The notes: generated by a model not told the origin, from the sequence alone. DNA of 64,000 nucleotides from Pseudomonas putida (GCF_003228315.1 NZ_CP029693.1:1054001-1118000), one strand, 5' to 3'; positions 17,299 to 27,131 are shown, numbered from the stretch's first letter. Made by a program: numbers and translations.

Positions 17299-18552
17299 AT
17301 GGAACAGTCACTCAAACATTTGCGCTTCCCGTTGGCTCTATTGGCCGTAGTGGTGCTCAGCGCGTGCGGCAAGGCGCCCGAAACCGCAGGTGCCCCGCCC
17401 GCTGCCAAGGTCAGCGTGGCCAAGGTGCTGGAGCAACCGGTCAACGAGTGGGACGAGTTCACCGGGCGCCTTGAAGCACCGGAAACCGTAGAGATCCGTC
17501 CACGGGTCTCCGGTCAGATCGATGAAGTGGCCTTCACTGAAGGTGCGCTGGTCAAGAAAGGCGACCTGCTGTTCCAGATCGACCCGCGTCCGTTCCAGGC
17601 TGAGGTCCGTCGTCTCGAGGCCCTGGTTGCCCAGTCCCGCGCCAATGCGACCCGCAGCGAAAACGAAGCCCAGCGCGGTGAGCGCCTGCGTACCAGCAAT
17701 GCAATTTCCGCCGAATTGGCCGATTCGCGCACCAGCGCCGCCCAGGAAGCCCGCGCCGCCGTTGGCGCCCTGCAGGCCCAGCTGGATCTGGCGAAGCTGA
17801 ACCTGAGCTTCACCCGCGTCACCGCGCCCATCAGCGGCCGCGTCAGCCGTGCGGAAATCACCGCCGGCAACCTGGTCACCGCCGACACCACGCCACTGAC
17901 CAGCGTGGTCTCCACCGACAAGGTCTACGCCTACTTCGACGCTGACGAGCGTGTGTTCCTCAAATACACCCAGCTCGCTCGCCAGGGCAAACGAGGCGCG
18001 ACCACCCCGGTGTACATGGGCCTGTCCAACGAAGACGGCAACCCGCACCTGGGCCAGATGAACTTCGTCGACAACGCCGTCAACCCGAAAACCGGCACCA
18101 TCCGTGGTCGCGCGGTGTTCGACAACAGCGACGGCAGCTACACCCCGGGCCTGTATGCGCGCCTGAAACTGGTGGGCAGCGGCACCTACAACGCCATGCT
18201 GATCAACGATGAAGCGGTCGGCACTGACCTGGGCAAGAAGTTCGTGATCGTGATGGATGGCGACAACAAAACCGCCTACCGCTCGGTTGAGCTGGGTCCG
18301 AAGATCGAAGGCCTGCGCATCGTGCGCAGCGGCCTGAACAAGGACGACACCATCATCGTCAAGGGCCTGCAGCGGGTGCGTCCTGGCTCGCCAGTGACTC
18401 CTGAAGTGATCCCGATGGCCAGCGAGCAAACCCTCGCGGCCCTGGCACAACAACGACAAGCACTGGAAGCCAGCAACCTGCCCCAAGTCGCGCCTGCCAA
18501 GGTCGCGCCGGGTACGGCTGTGAAAGTGGCTGCCGTGACTCCACGCGGTTAA
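17299..18552 (+). CDS. mexE: RND efflux periplasmic adaptor MexE
   Basis: A 417-residue membrane fusion lipoprotein. The signal peptide ends at the lipobox VLSAC (Cys23). The two lipoyl half-motifs (EIRPRVSGQIDEVAFTEGALVKKGDLLFQID and APISGRVSRAEITAGNLV) flank an alpha-hairpin coiled coil (RRLEALVAQSRANATRSENEAQRGERLR...). The sequence closely follows P. aeruginosa MexE. It bridges MexF and OprN in the periplasm. The ATG at 17299 has GGCGGA upstream; a TTG at 17284 is in frame but poorer. It is the first gene of mexE-mexF-oprN, 15 bases before mexF. Confidence 0.95.
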   Translation: MEQSLKHLRFPLALLAVVVLSACGKAPETAGAPPAAKVSVAKVLEQPVNEWDEFTGRLEAPETVEIRPRVSGQIDEVAFTEGALVKKGDLLFQIDPRPFQAEVRRLEALVAQSRANATRSENEAQRGERLRTSNAISAELADSRTSAAQEARAAVGALQAQLDLAKLNLSFTRVTAPISGRVSRAEITAGNLVTADTTPLTSVVSTDKVYAYFDADERVFLKYTQLARQGKRGATTPVYMGLSNEDGNPHLGQMNFVDNAVNPKTGTIRGRAVFDNSDGSYTPGLYARLKLVGSGTYNAMLINDEAVGTDLGKKFVIVMDGDNKTAYRSVELGPKIEGLRIVRSGLNKDDTIIVKGLQRVRPGSPVTPEVIPMASEQTLAALAQQRQALEASNLPQVAPAKVAPGTAVKVAAVTPRG

Positions 18553-18567
18553 GGGATAAAAACTCCG

Positions 18568-21500
18568 ATGAATTTTTCCAAATTCTTCATTTCGCGGCCG
18601 ATCTTCGCAGCAGTGCTATCGCTGTTGATCCTGATCGCCGGCGCCATTTCGCTGTTTCAGTTACCGATCAGCGAATACCCGGAAGTCGTGCCGCCAACCG
18701 TGGTGGTGCGTGCCAACTTCCCTGGCGCCAACCCAAAAGTCATCGGTGAAACCGTGGCTGCTCCCCTGGAGCAGGCCATCACCGGCGTCGAGAACATGCT
18801 GTACATGTCCTCGCAGTCGACCGCCGACGGCAAGATCACCCTGACCATCACCTTCGCGCTGGGCACCGACCTGGACAACGCCCAGGTGCAGGTGCAGAAC
18901 CGTGTGACCCGCACCGAGCCGAAGCTTCCCGAGGAAGTGACGCGCATCGGTATCACCGTGGACAAGGCGTCACCCGACCTGACCATGGTGGTGCACTTGA
19001 CCTCGCCGGACAAACGCTACGACATGCTCTACCTGTCCAACTACGCCATCCTCAACATCAAGGATGAACTGGCGCGCCTGGGTGGTGTCGGTGACGTGCA
19101 ACTGTTCGGCATGGGCGATTACTCGCTGCGGGTCTGGCTCGATCCGAACAAGACCGCATCGCGCAACCTGACCGCCACCGATGTGGTGACCGCCATCCGC
19201 GAACAGAACCGCCAGGTGGCCGCCGGCCAACTGGGCGCGCCTCCTGCGCCGAATGCCCAGAGCTTCCAGTTGTCGATCAACACCCAGGGCCGTCTGGTGT
19301 CCGAGGAAGAGTTCGAGAACATCATCATTCGTGCCGGCGACAACGGTGAAATCACTCGCCTGAAGGACATCGCCCGCGTCGAACTGGGTTCCAGCCAATA
19401 CGCCCTGCGTTCCTTGCTGAACAACCAGCCGGCCGTGGCCATCCCGATCTTCCAGCGCCCAGGCTCCAATGCCATCGAAATTTCCAACGAAGTTCGCGGC
19501 AAGATGGAAGAGCTGAAGAAGAGCTTCCCGCAGGGCATGGACTACAGCATCGTCTATGACCCGACGATCTTCGTGCGCGGCTCCATCGAGGCGGTGGTTC
19601 ACACCCTCTTCGAAGCGCTGATCCTCGTGGTGCTGGTGGTGATCCTGTTCCTGCAAACCTGGCGTGCCTCGATCATTCCGCTGGTCGCCGTGCCGGTGTC
19701 GCTGATCGGTACCTTTGCCGTCATGCACCTGTTTGGCTTCTCGCTCAACGCGTTGTCGCTGTTCGGCCTGGTACTGGCGATCGGTATCGTGGTGGACGAC
19801 GCCATCGTGGTGGTGGAGAACGTCGAGCGGAACATCGAACTGGGGCTCGATCCATTCGAGGCCACCAAGAAGGCCATGAGTGAAGTAACGGGCCCGATCA
19901 TTGCCACGGCGCTGGTGCTGTGCGCGGTGTTTGTACCGGCTGCGTTCATTTCCGGTCTCACCGGCCAGTTCTACAAGCAGTTCGCCCTGACCATCGCGAT
20001 CTCCACCGTGATCTCGGCCTTCAACTCGCTGACCCTGTCGCCGGCGCTCGCGGCCGTGTTGCTCAAAGGTCACGATGCACCCAAAGACCGCTTCTCCAAG
20101 GTGTTGGACAAGCTCTTCGGTGGCTGGCTGTTCCGTCCGTTCAACCGCTTCTTCGAGAAGGCCAGCCATGGCTATGTCGGCACCGTGCGCCGGGTCATCC
20201 GCAGCAGCGGCATCGCCCTGCTGCTGTATGCAGGCCTGATGGTGCTGACCTTCTTCGGTTTCTCCAGCACCCCGACCGGTTTCGTGCCTGGCCAGGACAA
20301 GCAATACCTGGTGGCCTTCGCGCAACTGCCGGACGCCGCGAGCCTGGATCGCACCGAAGACGTGATCAAGCGCATGTCCGACCTGGCACTGAAACAGCCG
20401 GGCGTGGAAAGCGCGGTGGCCTTCCCGGGCCTGTCGATCAACGGGTTCACCAACAGCCCGAACGCCGGCATCGTGTTCGTGACCTTGAAGCCATTCGATG
20501 AGCGTAAGGACCCGAGCATGTCCGCAGGGGCCATTGCCGGTGCCTTGAACGGCCAGTACGCGAACATCCAGGAAGCCTACATGGCGATCTTCCCGCCGCC
20601 GCCAGTACAAGGCCTGGGCACCATTGGCGGGTTCCGCCTGCAAATCGAAGACCGGGGCAACCTGGGCTACGACGAGCTGTACAAGCAGACCATGAACATC
20701 ATTGCCAAGAGCCATAACGTGCCGGAACTGGCCAACCTGTTCACCAGCTACACCGTGAACGTGCCGCAGGTCGATGCCGCCATAGACCGCGAGAAAGCCA
20801 AGACCCACGGCGTGGCCGTCAGCGACATCTTCGACACCCTGCAGATCTACCTGGGTTCGCTGTATGCCAACGACTTCAACCGCTTCGGTCGTACCTATCA
20901 GGTCAACGTTCAGGCCGAGCAACAGTTCCGCCTCGAATCCGACCAGATCGGTCAGTTGAAAGTACGCAACAACAAGGGCGAGATGATCCCGCTGGCGACC
21001 TTCATCAAGGTCAGCGACACCTCGGGCCCGGACCGCGTGATGCACTACAACGGCTTCATCACCGCTGAAATCAACGGTGCGGCCGCCCCCGGCTACAGCT
21101 CCGGCCAGGCCGAAAAAGCCATCGAGAAACTGCTCAAGGAAGAACTTCCAAACGGCATGACCTACGAGTGGACCGACCTGACCTACCAGCAGATTCTGTC
21201 CGGCAACACCGCGCTGTTCGTGTTCCCGCTCTGTGTGCTGCTGGCGTTCCTGGTGCTCGCCGCTCAATACGAAAGCTGGAGCCTGCCGCTGGCGGTGATC
21301 CTGATCGTACCGATGACGCTGCTGTCGGCCATTACCGGGGTGATTGTGTCCGGTGGCGACAACAACATCTTCACCCAGATCGGCTTGATCGTACTGGTGG
21401 GGCTGGCCTGTAAGAACGCGATTCTGATCGTCGAGTTCGCCAAGGATAAACAGCAGGAAGGCATGAACCCGCTGGCGGCGGTACTGGAAGCTTGCCGCCT

Positions 21501-21756
21501 GCGTCTGCGGCCGATCCTGATGACCTCCTTCGCGTTCATCATGGGTGTGGTGCCCCTGGTGTTCTCCAGCGGTGCCGGTGCCGAAATGCGTCACGCCATG
21601 GGTGTAGCAGTGTTCTCCGGGATGCTCGGGGTGACCTTCTTCGGTCTGTTGCTGACGCCGGTGTTCTATGTACTGATCCGCAACTTCGTCGAGCGCGGTG
21701 AAGCCCGCAAGGCAGCCAAGGCCTTGAAAGTGCAATCGCAACTGGAGTCGCATTAA
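18568..21756 (+). CDS. mexF: RND efflux pump inner-membrane transporter MexF
   Basis: A 1062-residue HAE1-type RND transporter. The twelve-helix plan, two large periplasmic loops and the proton-relay Asp pair in TM4 (GIVVDDAIVVVENVERN) are present, as are the N-terminal NFSKFFISRPIFAAVLSLLILIAG and the TM10 Lys region (GLACKNAILIVEFAKD). MexF exports chloramphenicol, fluoroquinolones, trimethoprim and quinolone-signal precursors in P. aeruginosa. AAGGGA lies before the ATG. Its stop overlaps the oprN start by one base (TAATG), so translation is coupled. Confidence 0.97.
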   Translation: MNFSKFFISRPIFAAVLSLLILIAGAISLFQLPISEYPEVVPPTVVVRANFPGANPKVIGETVAAPLEQAITGVENMLYMSSQSTADGKITLTITFALGTDLDNAQVQVQNRVTRTEPKLPEEVTRIGITVDKASPDLTMVVHLTSPDKRYDMLYLSNYAILNIKDELARLGGVGDVQLFGMGDYSLRVWLDPNKTASRNLTATDVVTAIREQNRQVAAGQLGAPPAPNAQSFQLSINTQGRLVSEEEFENIIIRAGDNGEITRLKDIARVELGSSQYALRSLLNNQPAVAIPIFQRPGSNAIEISNEVRGKMEELKKSFPQGMDYSIVYDPTIFVRGSIEAVVHTLFEALILVVLVVILFLQTWRASIIPLVAVPVSLIGTFAVMHLFGFSLNALSLFGLVLAIGIVVDDAIVVVENVERNIELGLDPFEATKKAMSEVTGPIIATALVLCAVFVPAAFISGLTGQFYKQFALTIAISTVISAFNSLTLSPALAAVLLKGHDAPKDRFSKVLDKLFGGWLFRPFNRFFEKASHGYVGTVRRVIRSSGIALLLYAGLMVLTFFGFSSTPTGFVPGQDKQYLVAFAQLPDAASLDRTEDVIKRMSDLALKQPGVESAVAFPGLSINGFTNSPNAGIVFVTLKPFDERKDPSMSAGAIAGALNGQYANIQEAYMAIFPPPPVQGLGTIGGFRLQIEDRGNLGYDELYKQTMNIIAKSHNVPELANLFTSYTVNVPQVDAAIDREKAKTHGVAVSDIFDTLQIYLGSLYANDFNRFGRTYQVNVQAEQQFRLESDQIGQLKVRNNKGEMIPLATFIKVSDTSGPDRVMHYNGFITAEINGAAAPGYSSGQAEKAIEKLLKEELPNGMTYEWTDLTYQQILSGNTALFVFPLCVLLAFLVLAAQYESWSLPLAVILIVPMTLLSAITGVIVSGGDNNIFTQIGLIVLVGLACKNAILIVEFAKDKQQEGMNPLAAVLEACRLRLRPILMTSFAFIMGVVPLVFSSGAGAEMRHAMGVAVFSGMLGVTFFGLLLTPVFYVLIRNFVERGEARKAAKALKVQSQLESH

Positions 21757-23180
21757 TGAGTCTGAAAGCCTTTCTGCCGAGCCTGCTGGTACTGGCGCTG
21801 AGCGCCTGTGCCGTCGGCCCGGACTACAAGACCCCAGCAAACGAGCCTGCCAACATCACCACGGCCACCGATGGTGCAGCCGGCCAGAAGAACTTCGACC
21901 GCTCGCGCTTCGAAGGCATCTGGTGGCAGCAGTTCGAGGATCCGACCCTCAACCAGTTGGTGACCGAATCGCTCAAGGGCAACCGTGATCTGCGCGTCGC
22001 CTTCGCCCGCTGGAAGGCGGCACGGGCGATCCGCGACGACGTCAGCAACGACGCCATGCCGACCATCACCAGCCGGGTCAGCAGTGACCTGGGCAAAGGC
22101 CAGATTCCGGGCCAGACCACCAACCGGGTCAACAGCGAACGCTACGACCTGGGCCTGGACATGGCGTGGGAGATCGACCTGTTTGGCCGCATCCAGCGCA
22201 ACCTGGAGTCGGCGGACGCCGAGCAACAGGCATTTGAAGCCGATCTGTATCAGCTGCAAGTGACCATGATTGCCGAACTGGTGGACGCCTACGGTCAGCT
22301 GCGCGGTGCGCAACTGCGGGAGAAGATCGCCCTGGCCAACCTGCAGAACCAGCAGGAGTCACGCAAGATCACCATCAGCCTGCGTGATGCCGGCGTCGGC
22401 GATCAGCTTGATGTGGAGCGTGCCGACGCGCGCCTGGCGTCGGTGGAAGCCAGCGTGCCGCAACTGCAGGCCGAGCAGGTTCGTCAAAAGAACCGTATCG
22501 CCACCCTGCTGGGGGAGCGCCCGGACAAGTTGACCGTGGACCTGAGCCCGAAAGACCTGCCGGCGATCGCCAAAGCCTTGCCGATCGGTAACCCGGGCGA
22601 GTTGCTGCAACGTCGTCCGGACATCCTCAGTGCCGAACGCAAGCTGGCCTCGGCCACCGCGCGGATCGGCGTGGCCAAGGCTGACCTGTTCCCTCGCGTG
22701 AGCCTCAGCGGCTTCCTCGGCTGGACCGCCGGGCGGGGTTCACAGATCGGCTCTTCGGCGGCCAACGCCTGGGCGCTGGGCCCGAGCATCACCTGGGCCG
22801 CGTTTGACCTGGGTAGCGTAAAAGCCCGCATCCGCGGCGCCGACGCCGATGCCGAAGGCGCACTGGCGACCTACGAGCAGCAAGTGCTGCTGGCCCTGGA
22901 AGAATCGGAAAACGCATTCAGCGACTACAACAAGCGCCAACAGCGTTTGATTTCGCTGATTCGCCAGAGTGAATCGAGCCGTTCGGCAGCCGATCTGGCC
23001 GAAATTCGCTACCGCGAAGGCACCGCCGACTTCCTCGTGCTGCTCGACGCCCAGCGTGAGCGTCTGGCGGCAGAAGATACTCAGGCCCAGGCTGAAATCG
23101 ATCTGTATCGCGGCATCGTCGCCATCTACAAGGCCTTGGGTGGCGGCTGGCAACCGGAGACAACGGTAGCCAGCAAGTAA
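21756..23180 (+). CDS. oprN: RND efflux outer-membrane channel OprN
   Basis: A 474-residue TolC/OprM-family lipoprotein with lipobox ALSAC (Cys18), then the standard VGPDYKTP start. The two repeated outer-membrane-efflux halves are seen at SRFEGIWWQQFEDPTLNQLVTESLKGNRDLRVA and LPIGNPGELLQRRPDILSAERKLASATARIGVAKADLFPRV. It forms the exit duct for MexEF. Its ATG overlaps the mexF stop. A strong terminator follows at 23229-23264, which closes the operon. Confidence 0.95.
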   Translation: MSLKAFLPSLLVLALSACAVGPDYKTPANEPANITTATDGAAGQKNFDRSRFEGIWWQQFEDPTLNQLVTESLKGNRDLRVAFARWKAARAIRDDVSNDAMPTITSRVSSDLGKGQIPGQTTNRVNSERYDLGLDMAWEIDLFGRIQRNLESADAEQQAFEADLYQLQVTMIAELVDAYGQLRGAQLREKIALANLQNQQESRKITISLRDAGVGDQLDVERADARLASVEASVPQLQAEQVRQKNRIATLLGERPDKLTVDLSPKDLPAIAKALPIGNPGELLQRRPDILSAERKLASATARIGVAKADLFPRVSLSGFLGWTAGRGSQIGSSAANAWALGPSITWAAFDLGSVKARIRGADADAEGALATYEQQVLLALEESENAFSDYNKRQQRLISLIRQSESSRSAADLAEIRYREGTADFLVLLDAQRERLAAEDTQAQAEIDLYRGIVAIYKALGGGWQPETTVASK

Positions 23181-23228
23181 CCGGCCTTTACAGCGCTCCT
23201 TTGGTTGGCCGCAACCAACCAAATTCCT

Positions 23229-23264
23229 TGCCCCGCGCCTCATTCGGTCGCGGGGCTTTTTTTT
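23229..23264 (+). terminator. Rho-independent terminator of mexEF-oprN
   Basis: GCCCCGCG pairs with CGCGGGGC, followed by eight T residues, 49 bases after the oprN stop. Confidence 0.92.
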
Positions 23265-23289
23265 GCGACTCCAGGCAACACTGCCAATC

Positions 23290-23384
23290 CCTGTGGGAGC
23301 GAGCTTGCTCGCGAAGACGGTGTGTCAGGCGCCATTGATGCTGGATGTGCCGGCCTCATCGCGGGCAAGCCACGCTCCCACAGG
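23290..23384. repeat. REP pair, copy 1 of a tandem duplicate
   Basis: CCTGTGGGAGCGAGCTTGCTCGCGA and a GCGGGCAAGCCACGCTCCCACAGG-type inverse arm surround a spacer. The spacer is identical, as far as I can read, to that of the pair at 23423-23516. Confidence 0.88.
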
Positions 23385-23422
23385 TTTTTGTGTTGATTGC
23401 ATGATTTGAGAACGACACAAAA

Positions 23423-23516
23423 CCTGTGGGAGCGAGCCTGCTCGCGAAGACGGTGTGTCAGGCGCCATTGATGCTGGATGTGCCGGCCTCATCGCGGGCA
23501 AGCCCGCTTCCACAGG
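23423..23516. repeat. REP pair, copy 2 of a tandem duplicate
   Basis: The arms are those of copy 1 with a few substitutions (GCCTGC for GCTTGC; CCCGCTTCC for CACGCTCCC). The whole spacer from GAAGACGG to GCCTCATC is the same. About 38 bases separate the copies. Confidence 0.88.
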
Positions 23517-23541
23517 TTTTTTTGATCGCTGGCACCCAGCA

Positions 23542-25152
23542 TCAAGGCGCAAGACGCAGCAGCACGTAGTCATCTTTATCAAAGCGGCCACTCAACACCG
23601 GCGTCAGTGGCGAGACCTGCGATGAAGGGAGTTTGCGGTAAGACTCCTGACTCATGACGATGTAGGCCGGCGCTTTGACAGCCGCCAGTTGTTCGGGCGT
23701 CTCGGTGAAGATCGGTCGAACGTCGGTATCGGTATTGACCATGAACTTGATTGCCTTCGCGTCCTTGCCCATGCCATGCAGCACCAATGGTTCGGAATCA
23801 CTGTTCATCCGCTCAAGAACCGCTCGGGAGAATTGGCGCGTGTCATACATGTCTCGTTGAATGGGTTCAACGTACAGGATGAAGGCCGACCACACGGCCA
23901 GCACCGCACAACACGCAAGACCTGGCACTCTGAGATGTGGTTTGAACACCAGGACCAATGCGGCTATTTGCAAGAAAACCAGCAGCCCGAGGACCAACCT
24001 GATGGAGGGCAATGAATCCGGCAGGCGGTGATGCGCAATCAACACAACACCGAACAACACACCTGGCAGCACCAGCCAGAGCCCTTGTATCAGCAGTCTC
24101 AAACCGGCAAAAAATCGACCGCTCGCTGCCTGGAACGGATAAGCCGCGACAATGGCCGCCATCGGTAACATCGGCAACAGATAGCGAGCTTTTTTAGCCT
24201 GCGGAATCGAAAGTCCGACCAACACGATCAAACCGGCAGCCACGCAAAACATCATCAGCCGCCATTGCGGCCCGCGATCACTTCTTTCACCGGCCAGAAC
24301 GCCGACCAATGTCAGTAAGGCCAGTGGATAGGCCAACGCGTAATTGCCCAGGGAACTGGTGAAGTAAAACAACGCACCGCTGGAGCCTTCGCTGCCATCA
24401 ATGCGTCCCGTCACCTGCATGCGAATGACATCCTGCACAAAGGCTGCGTCACCGCTGATGTCGGCCAGCCACAAAAGCAAGCCGATACAGATGACCAGCA
24501 GTGCCAGGGCAACCACACCAAAGCTCAACATCCGCCGGTATTGACCACTGAAAAGGTAATAACTGCAGAGCATGCCGGTGGGCAGGATCAGGCCGATCGG
24601 CCCGCGAATGGCAAAGCCCAGTACCAACAAGACACATAACCCGGCCAGACGCCGGCGAGCATTGAAGTGATCGGCAGCATAGGCCAGATAAAAAGCCGCG
24701 AATGAAACCGCCGCAAGCATCAGGTCCAGTGATACGGCCCTTACCTCACTAATGAACGTCACACTCAGCAGCATCAACGCGATGCTGACCAGCGCCCACT
24801 TTGGTGAGTACGGCGCGAGCAGGCGGTACATGAGCGTGACGATCACCGCCGCGGCAATCGAGGAAGGCAGCCAGGCGGTGAAGCTCGTCACGTGTCCGAA
24901 AGGCAACGAAAGCAGATAGATGAACAACGTCGACATTGCGCTGTAGTCAGCATAAGGCTCACCGTAGGTCGTGGGGAAAATGCTGGGCCCATGGCGCAGC
25001 ATTTCCTGAGCGAACATCACGAACCGCGAGTCGAAGCCAATGAACGCCTGATGATTGCTCACCATCACGAACAGCAACAGAGTAAAGAGACCCAGCGCGA
25101 ACGATTGCATTCGCATAGCCTTTGGCGGCTGGAGCAATGATGGGGAGAACAT
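23542..25152 (-). CDS. GT39/ArnT-like integral membrane glycosyltransferase
   Basis: A 536-residue polytopic membrane protein. It begins with a TM segment (FALGLFTLLLFVMVSNHQAFIGFDSRFVMFAQEML), then a first periplasmic loop with a possible catalytic Asp (GFDSRF; family 'DE' region) and PYADYSAMSTLFIYL. About ten further hydrophobic helices follow, then a C-terminal soluble domain of about 120 residues (QRDMYDTRQFSRAVLERMNSD...). This is the plan of dolichyl-phosphate-mannose/ArnT-type enzymes that move a sugar from a lipid carrier to lipid A, protein or another lipid. No arn genes are adjacent, so the substrate is unknown. The ATG at 25152 (AGAGA upstream) is preferred to a TTG at 25182. It is divergent from a second such gene. 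Confidence 0.85.
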   Translation of the reverse strand: MFSPSLLQPPKAMRMQSFALGLFTLLLFVMVSNHQAFIGFDSRFVMFAQEMLRHGPSIFPTTYGEPYADYSAMSTLFIYLLSLPFGHVTSFTAWLPSSIAAAVIVTLMYRLLAPYSPKWALVSIALMLLSVTFISEVRAVSLDLMLAAVSFAAFYLAYAADHFNARRRLAGLCVLLVLGFAIRGPIGLILPTGMLCSYYLFSGQYRRMLSFGVVALALLVICIGLLLWLADISGDAAFVQDVIRMQVTGRIDGSEGSSGALFYFTSSLGNYALAYPLALLTLVGVLAGERSDRGPQWRLMMFCVAAGLIVLVGLSIPQAKKARYLLPMLPMAAIVAAYPFQAASGRFFAGLRLLIQGLWLVLPGVLFGVVLIAHHRLPDSLPSIRLVLGLLVFLQIAALVLVFKPHLRVPGLACCAVLAVWSAFILYVEPIQRDMYDTRQFSRAVLERMNSDSEPLVLHGMGKDAKAIKFMVNTDTDVRPIFTETPEQLAAVKAPAYIVMSQESYRKLPSSQVSPLTPVLSGRFDKDDYVLLRLAP

Positions 25153-25550
25153 GTGATTGATCTCTGTATGCAATGCACACAAGTTAGCGGGAGCGGTGCG
25201 CCTTCAATGACGCCGCGTTACGAACAAATCCGGGTCATTCCACCCGAATTGGCCCTGTTGCGTTGCCAACATTGCGCAGCCTGGAGTGTGAAGTCTGGAG
25301 TACCCATTGTTAAAAAGAAGTGAAAGTTTGGTGAGCTACATTGCACTTATGAAGCACACCCCCGACTAATTGCATTAAGTTATTTTCATGTTACGAATCA
25401 CGGCATCATCTCAAAAGTTGTGGCGTACCTATTTAAATTAAAACTAATGGTTTATTCGCAATCTACTGACATCGTCATCACATTTCGCCAGATAGCTTTG
25501 CGCTCCAACCGTTTGCCGGTGCCACGGCGAGCGCAAAATGTGAAATTGTC
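25153..25550. promoter_or_regulatory. 398-base divergent promoter region between two GT39-like genes
   Basis: This is an AT-rich stretch with no credible gene. It contains TTAAATTAAAACTAAT-type promoter-like DNA near 25430-25450. An inverted repeat, TTTGCGCTC at 25497-25505 with GAGCGCAAA at 25529-25537, lies 13 bases before the ATG of the rightward gene. No clear Shine-Dalgarno site precedes that ATG. Confidence 0.5.
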
Positions 25551-27113
25551 ATGAATAAATCGTTAGTCGGATTTTTAAAAAGTGACCAGGGTGCGCTGAT
25601 ACTGCTGCTGGGTGTGTCCGCGCTACTGCTGCTATTCGGGTTGGGAGCAAGAGAGCTTTGGGGCGCAGAAACGCGCTGGGCAAACATCGCCCTGCAAATG
25701 TTGCAATCAGGCGATTATCTGGACCCTTACCTCAAGGGCCTGCCCTATTACGACAAGCCTCTGCCTTCCTATTGGTTGATTACCGCCACTGCCCATCTGA
25801 TGGGCGGTCTCGGACACTGGTCGCTACGGCTGTCTTCGGTCGTGGCGGCCTGGCTGAGCATCTGGCTGGTCTACCTGATCGGCCAGCAGCTCTATAGCAA
25901 AGGCACGGGCTTGATTGCCGGCTGGTTTCTGGCGACGACTTTCTTTTTCGTTTTCTGGGCTCGGGTAGCCACGGCGGACATCTTGACGGTTTGCGGTGTC
26001 CTGGCCTCTGTCTGGTGGTATTGGCGCGGCCCGGACGACACGCGCCTGAGCCGGTACCTCGTATTTTTCCTGATTCTGGCACTGACGTCGCTGTTCAAAG
26101 GCTTGATCGGATTCATCCTTCCCGGGCTGTTGCTACTGCCACATCTGCTTGGCGAGGGACGCTGTAAAAGCCATCTCAATGGGCGCATGTGCCTGGCCGT
26201 TCTGATCGCGGGTGTGGTCTACCTGGTGCCGTTCATGCTGTCGCACCGCTACGGTGCACCGGCTTATGGGGAAAGCGGGCTTGGCCTGGTGTTCCGGGAA
26301 AACGTCGTTCGATTTTTCCACCCCTTCGACAACCTGGGCCCGATCTATACCTATCTGGTCTATCTGCCGGTCTATACCTTGCCCTGGGCGCCGTGCTGGA
26401 TACTCGGCCTGTGGGTGGCCGTACGAAACTGGAAGCACACCGAACCCAACATTCGCTGGTTGATCTGGGGCCTGACATTGCTGTTCCTGTTTTTCACCGC
26501 CAGTGGCAGTCGGCGCAGCTACTACGTATTGCCCCTGGTGCCATTTGCCCAACTGCTGGCCGCGTGGTGGGTCACCCGGCGAATGGCCGAGCGCAAGGCA
26601 GCCGGCAAGGTCAGCGGGCTCGGTTGGACAAAGGGCATTGCCGCTGCCGCGGGAGTGTTGTTTGTGGTACTTGGCATTGTCTATCCCTGGACCAACGGTG
26701 GGGGTGGCGGTGTCATGCAGTTTTCCCGGGATGTGCGTGCGCAAGCCATCAAGACCGCGCCGTGGAACGAATGGCGCATGGTGCTGGTGGATGTCGACAA
26801 CAAGCTGCCCATGTATCTGCAAAATCAGGGATCGCCGTTCTACTACGTGGCCCCGGATTCAGACATTCCAAAAACAGGCGACAGCGCAGCACTGATGGCG
26901 TGGCTGGAAAAACAAAGTGGCCAGACCTGGAATCCTGAACGCACGATCATCGTGGAGCAGTACGACGACCTCACACAATTGCCGCTGGATTATCTGACTG
27001 CCGACCATCAGTTGATCACCACCAGGCCCAACAACGGCGCCCGGTTGTTTCGCGTTCATGAATCGGGCAGTGCCGCGTTCATTCCCAACGTGAAAACGGC
27101 GGGAAATCCTTGA
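25551..27113 (+). CDS. GT39/ArnT-like integral membrane glycosyltransferase (second copy type)
   Basis: A 520-residue polytopic membrane protein with the ArnT-type first periplasmic loop (FGLGARELWGAETRWANIALQML...YLKGLPYYDKPLPSYWLITATAHL). It includes the acidic 'AETRWANIA' and 'YYDKP' motifs expected near the lipid-linked sugar site. About eleven helices follow, then a C-terminal periplasmic domain (MQFSRDVRAQAIKTAPWNEWRMVLVDVDNKLPMYLQNQGSPFYYV). It is more typical of the family than its divergent neighbour. Donor and acceptor are unknown: undecaprenyl-linked sugar and lipid A or another envelope target is the family expectation. Confidence 0.87.
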   Translation: MNKSLVGFLKSDQGALILLLGVSALLLLFGLGARELWGAETRWANIALQMLQSGDYLDPYLKGLPYYDKPLPSYWLITATAHLMGGLGHWSLRLSSVVAAWLSIWLVYLIGQQLYSKGTGLIAGWFLATTFFFVFWARVATADILTVCGVLASVWWYWRGPDDTRLSRYLVFFLILALTSLFKGLIGFILPGLLLLPHLLGEGRCKSHLNGRMCLAVLIAGVVYLVPFMLSHRYGAPAYGESGLGLVFRENVVRFFHPFDNLGPIYTYLVYLPVYTLPWAPCWILGLWVAVRNWKHTEPNIRWLIWGLTLLFLFFTASGSRRSYYVLPLVPFAQLLAAWWVTRRMAERKAAGKVSGLGWTKGIAAAAGVLFVVLGIVYPWTNGGGGGVMQFSRDVRAQAIKTAPWNEWRMVLVDVDNKLPMYLQNQGSPFYYVAPDSDIPKTGDSAALMAWLEKQSGQTWNPERTIIVEQYDDLTQLPLDYLTADHQLITTRPNNGARLFRVHESGSAAFIPNVKTAGNP

Positions 27114-27131
27114 AGCGCAACGCGCCTTTCA

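Larger units (their letters stand above)
23181..23541. other. 361-base gap between oprN and the GT39-like gene
   Basis: It holds the mexEF-oprN terminator and the two tandem REP pairs, and nothing else recognised. The genes on both sides converge here. Confidence 0.8.

Noticed and set aside
18970..21840. 956-codon reverse open frame
   Set aside because: It mirrors mexF, whose RND motifs are unmistakable; the frame is Gln/His/Arg-rich with no domain.
23290..23516. CRISPR-like array
   Set aside because: Only two units, each an inverted REP pair with an identical spacer; no cas genes and no variable spacers.
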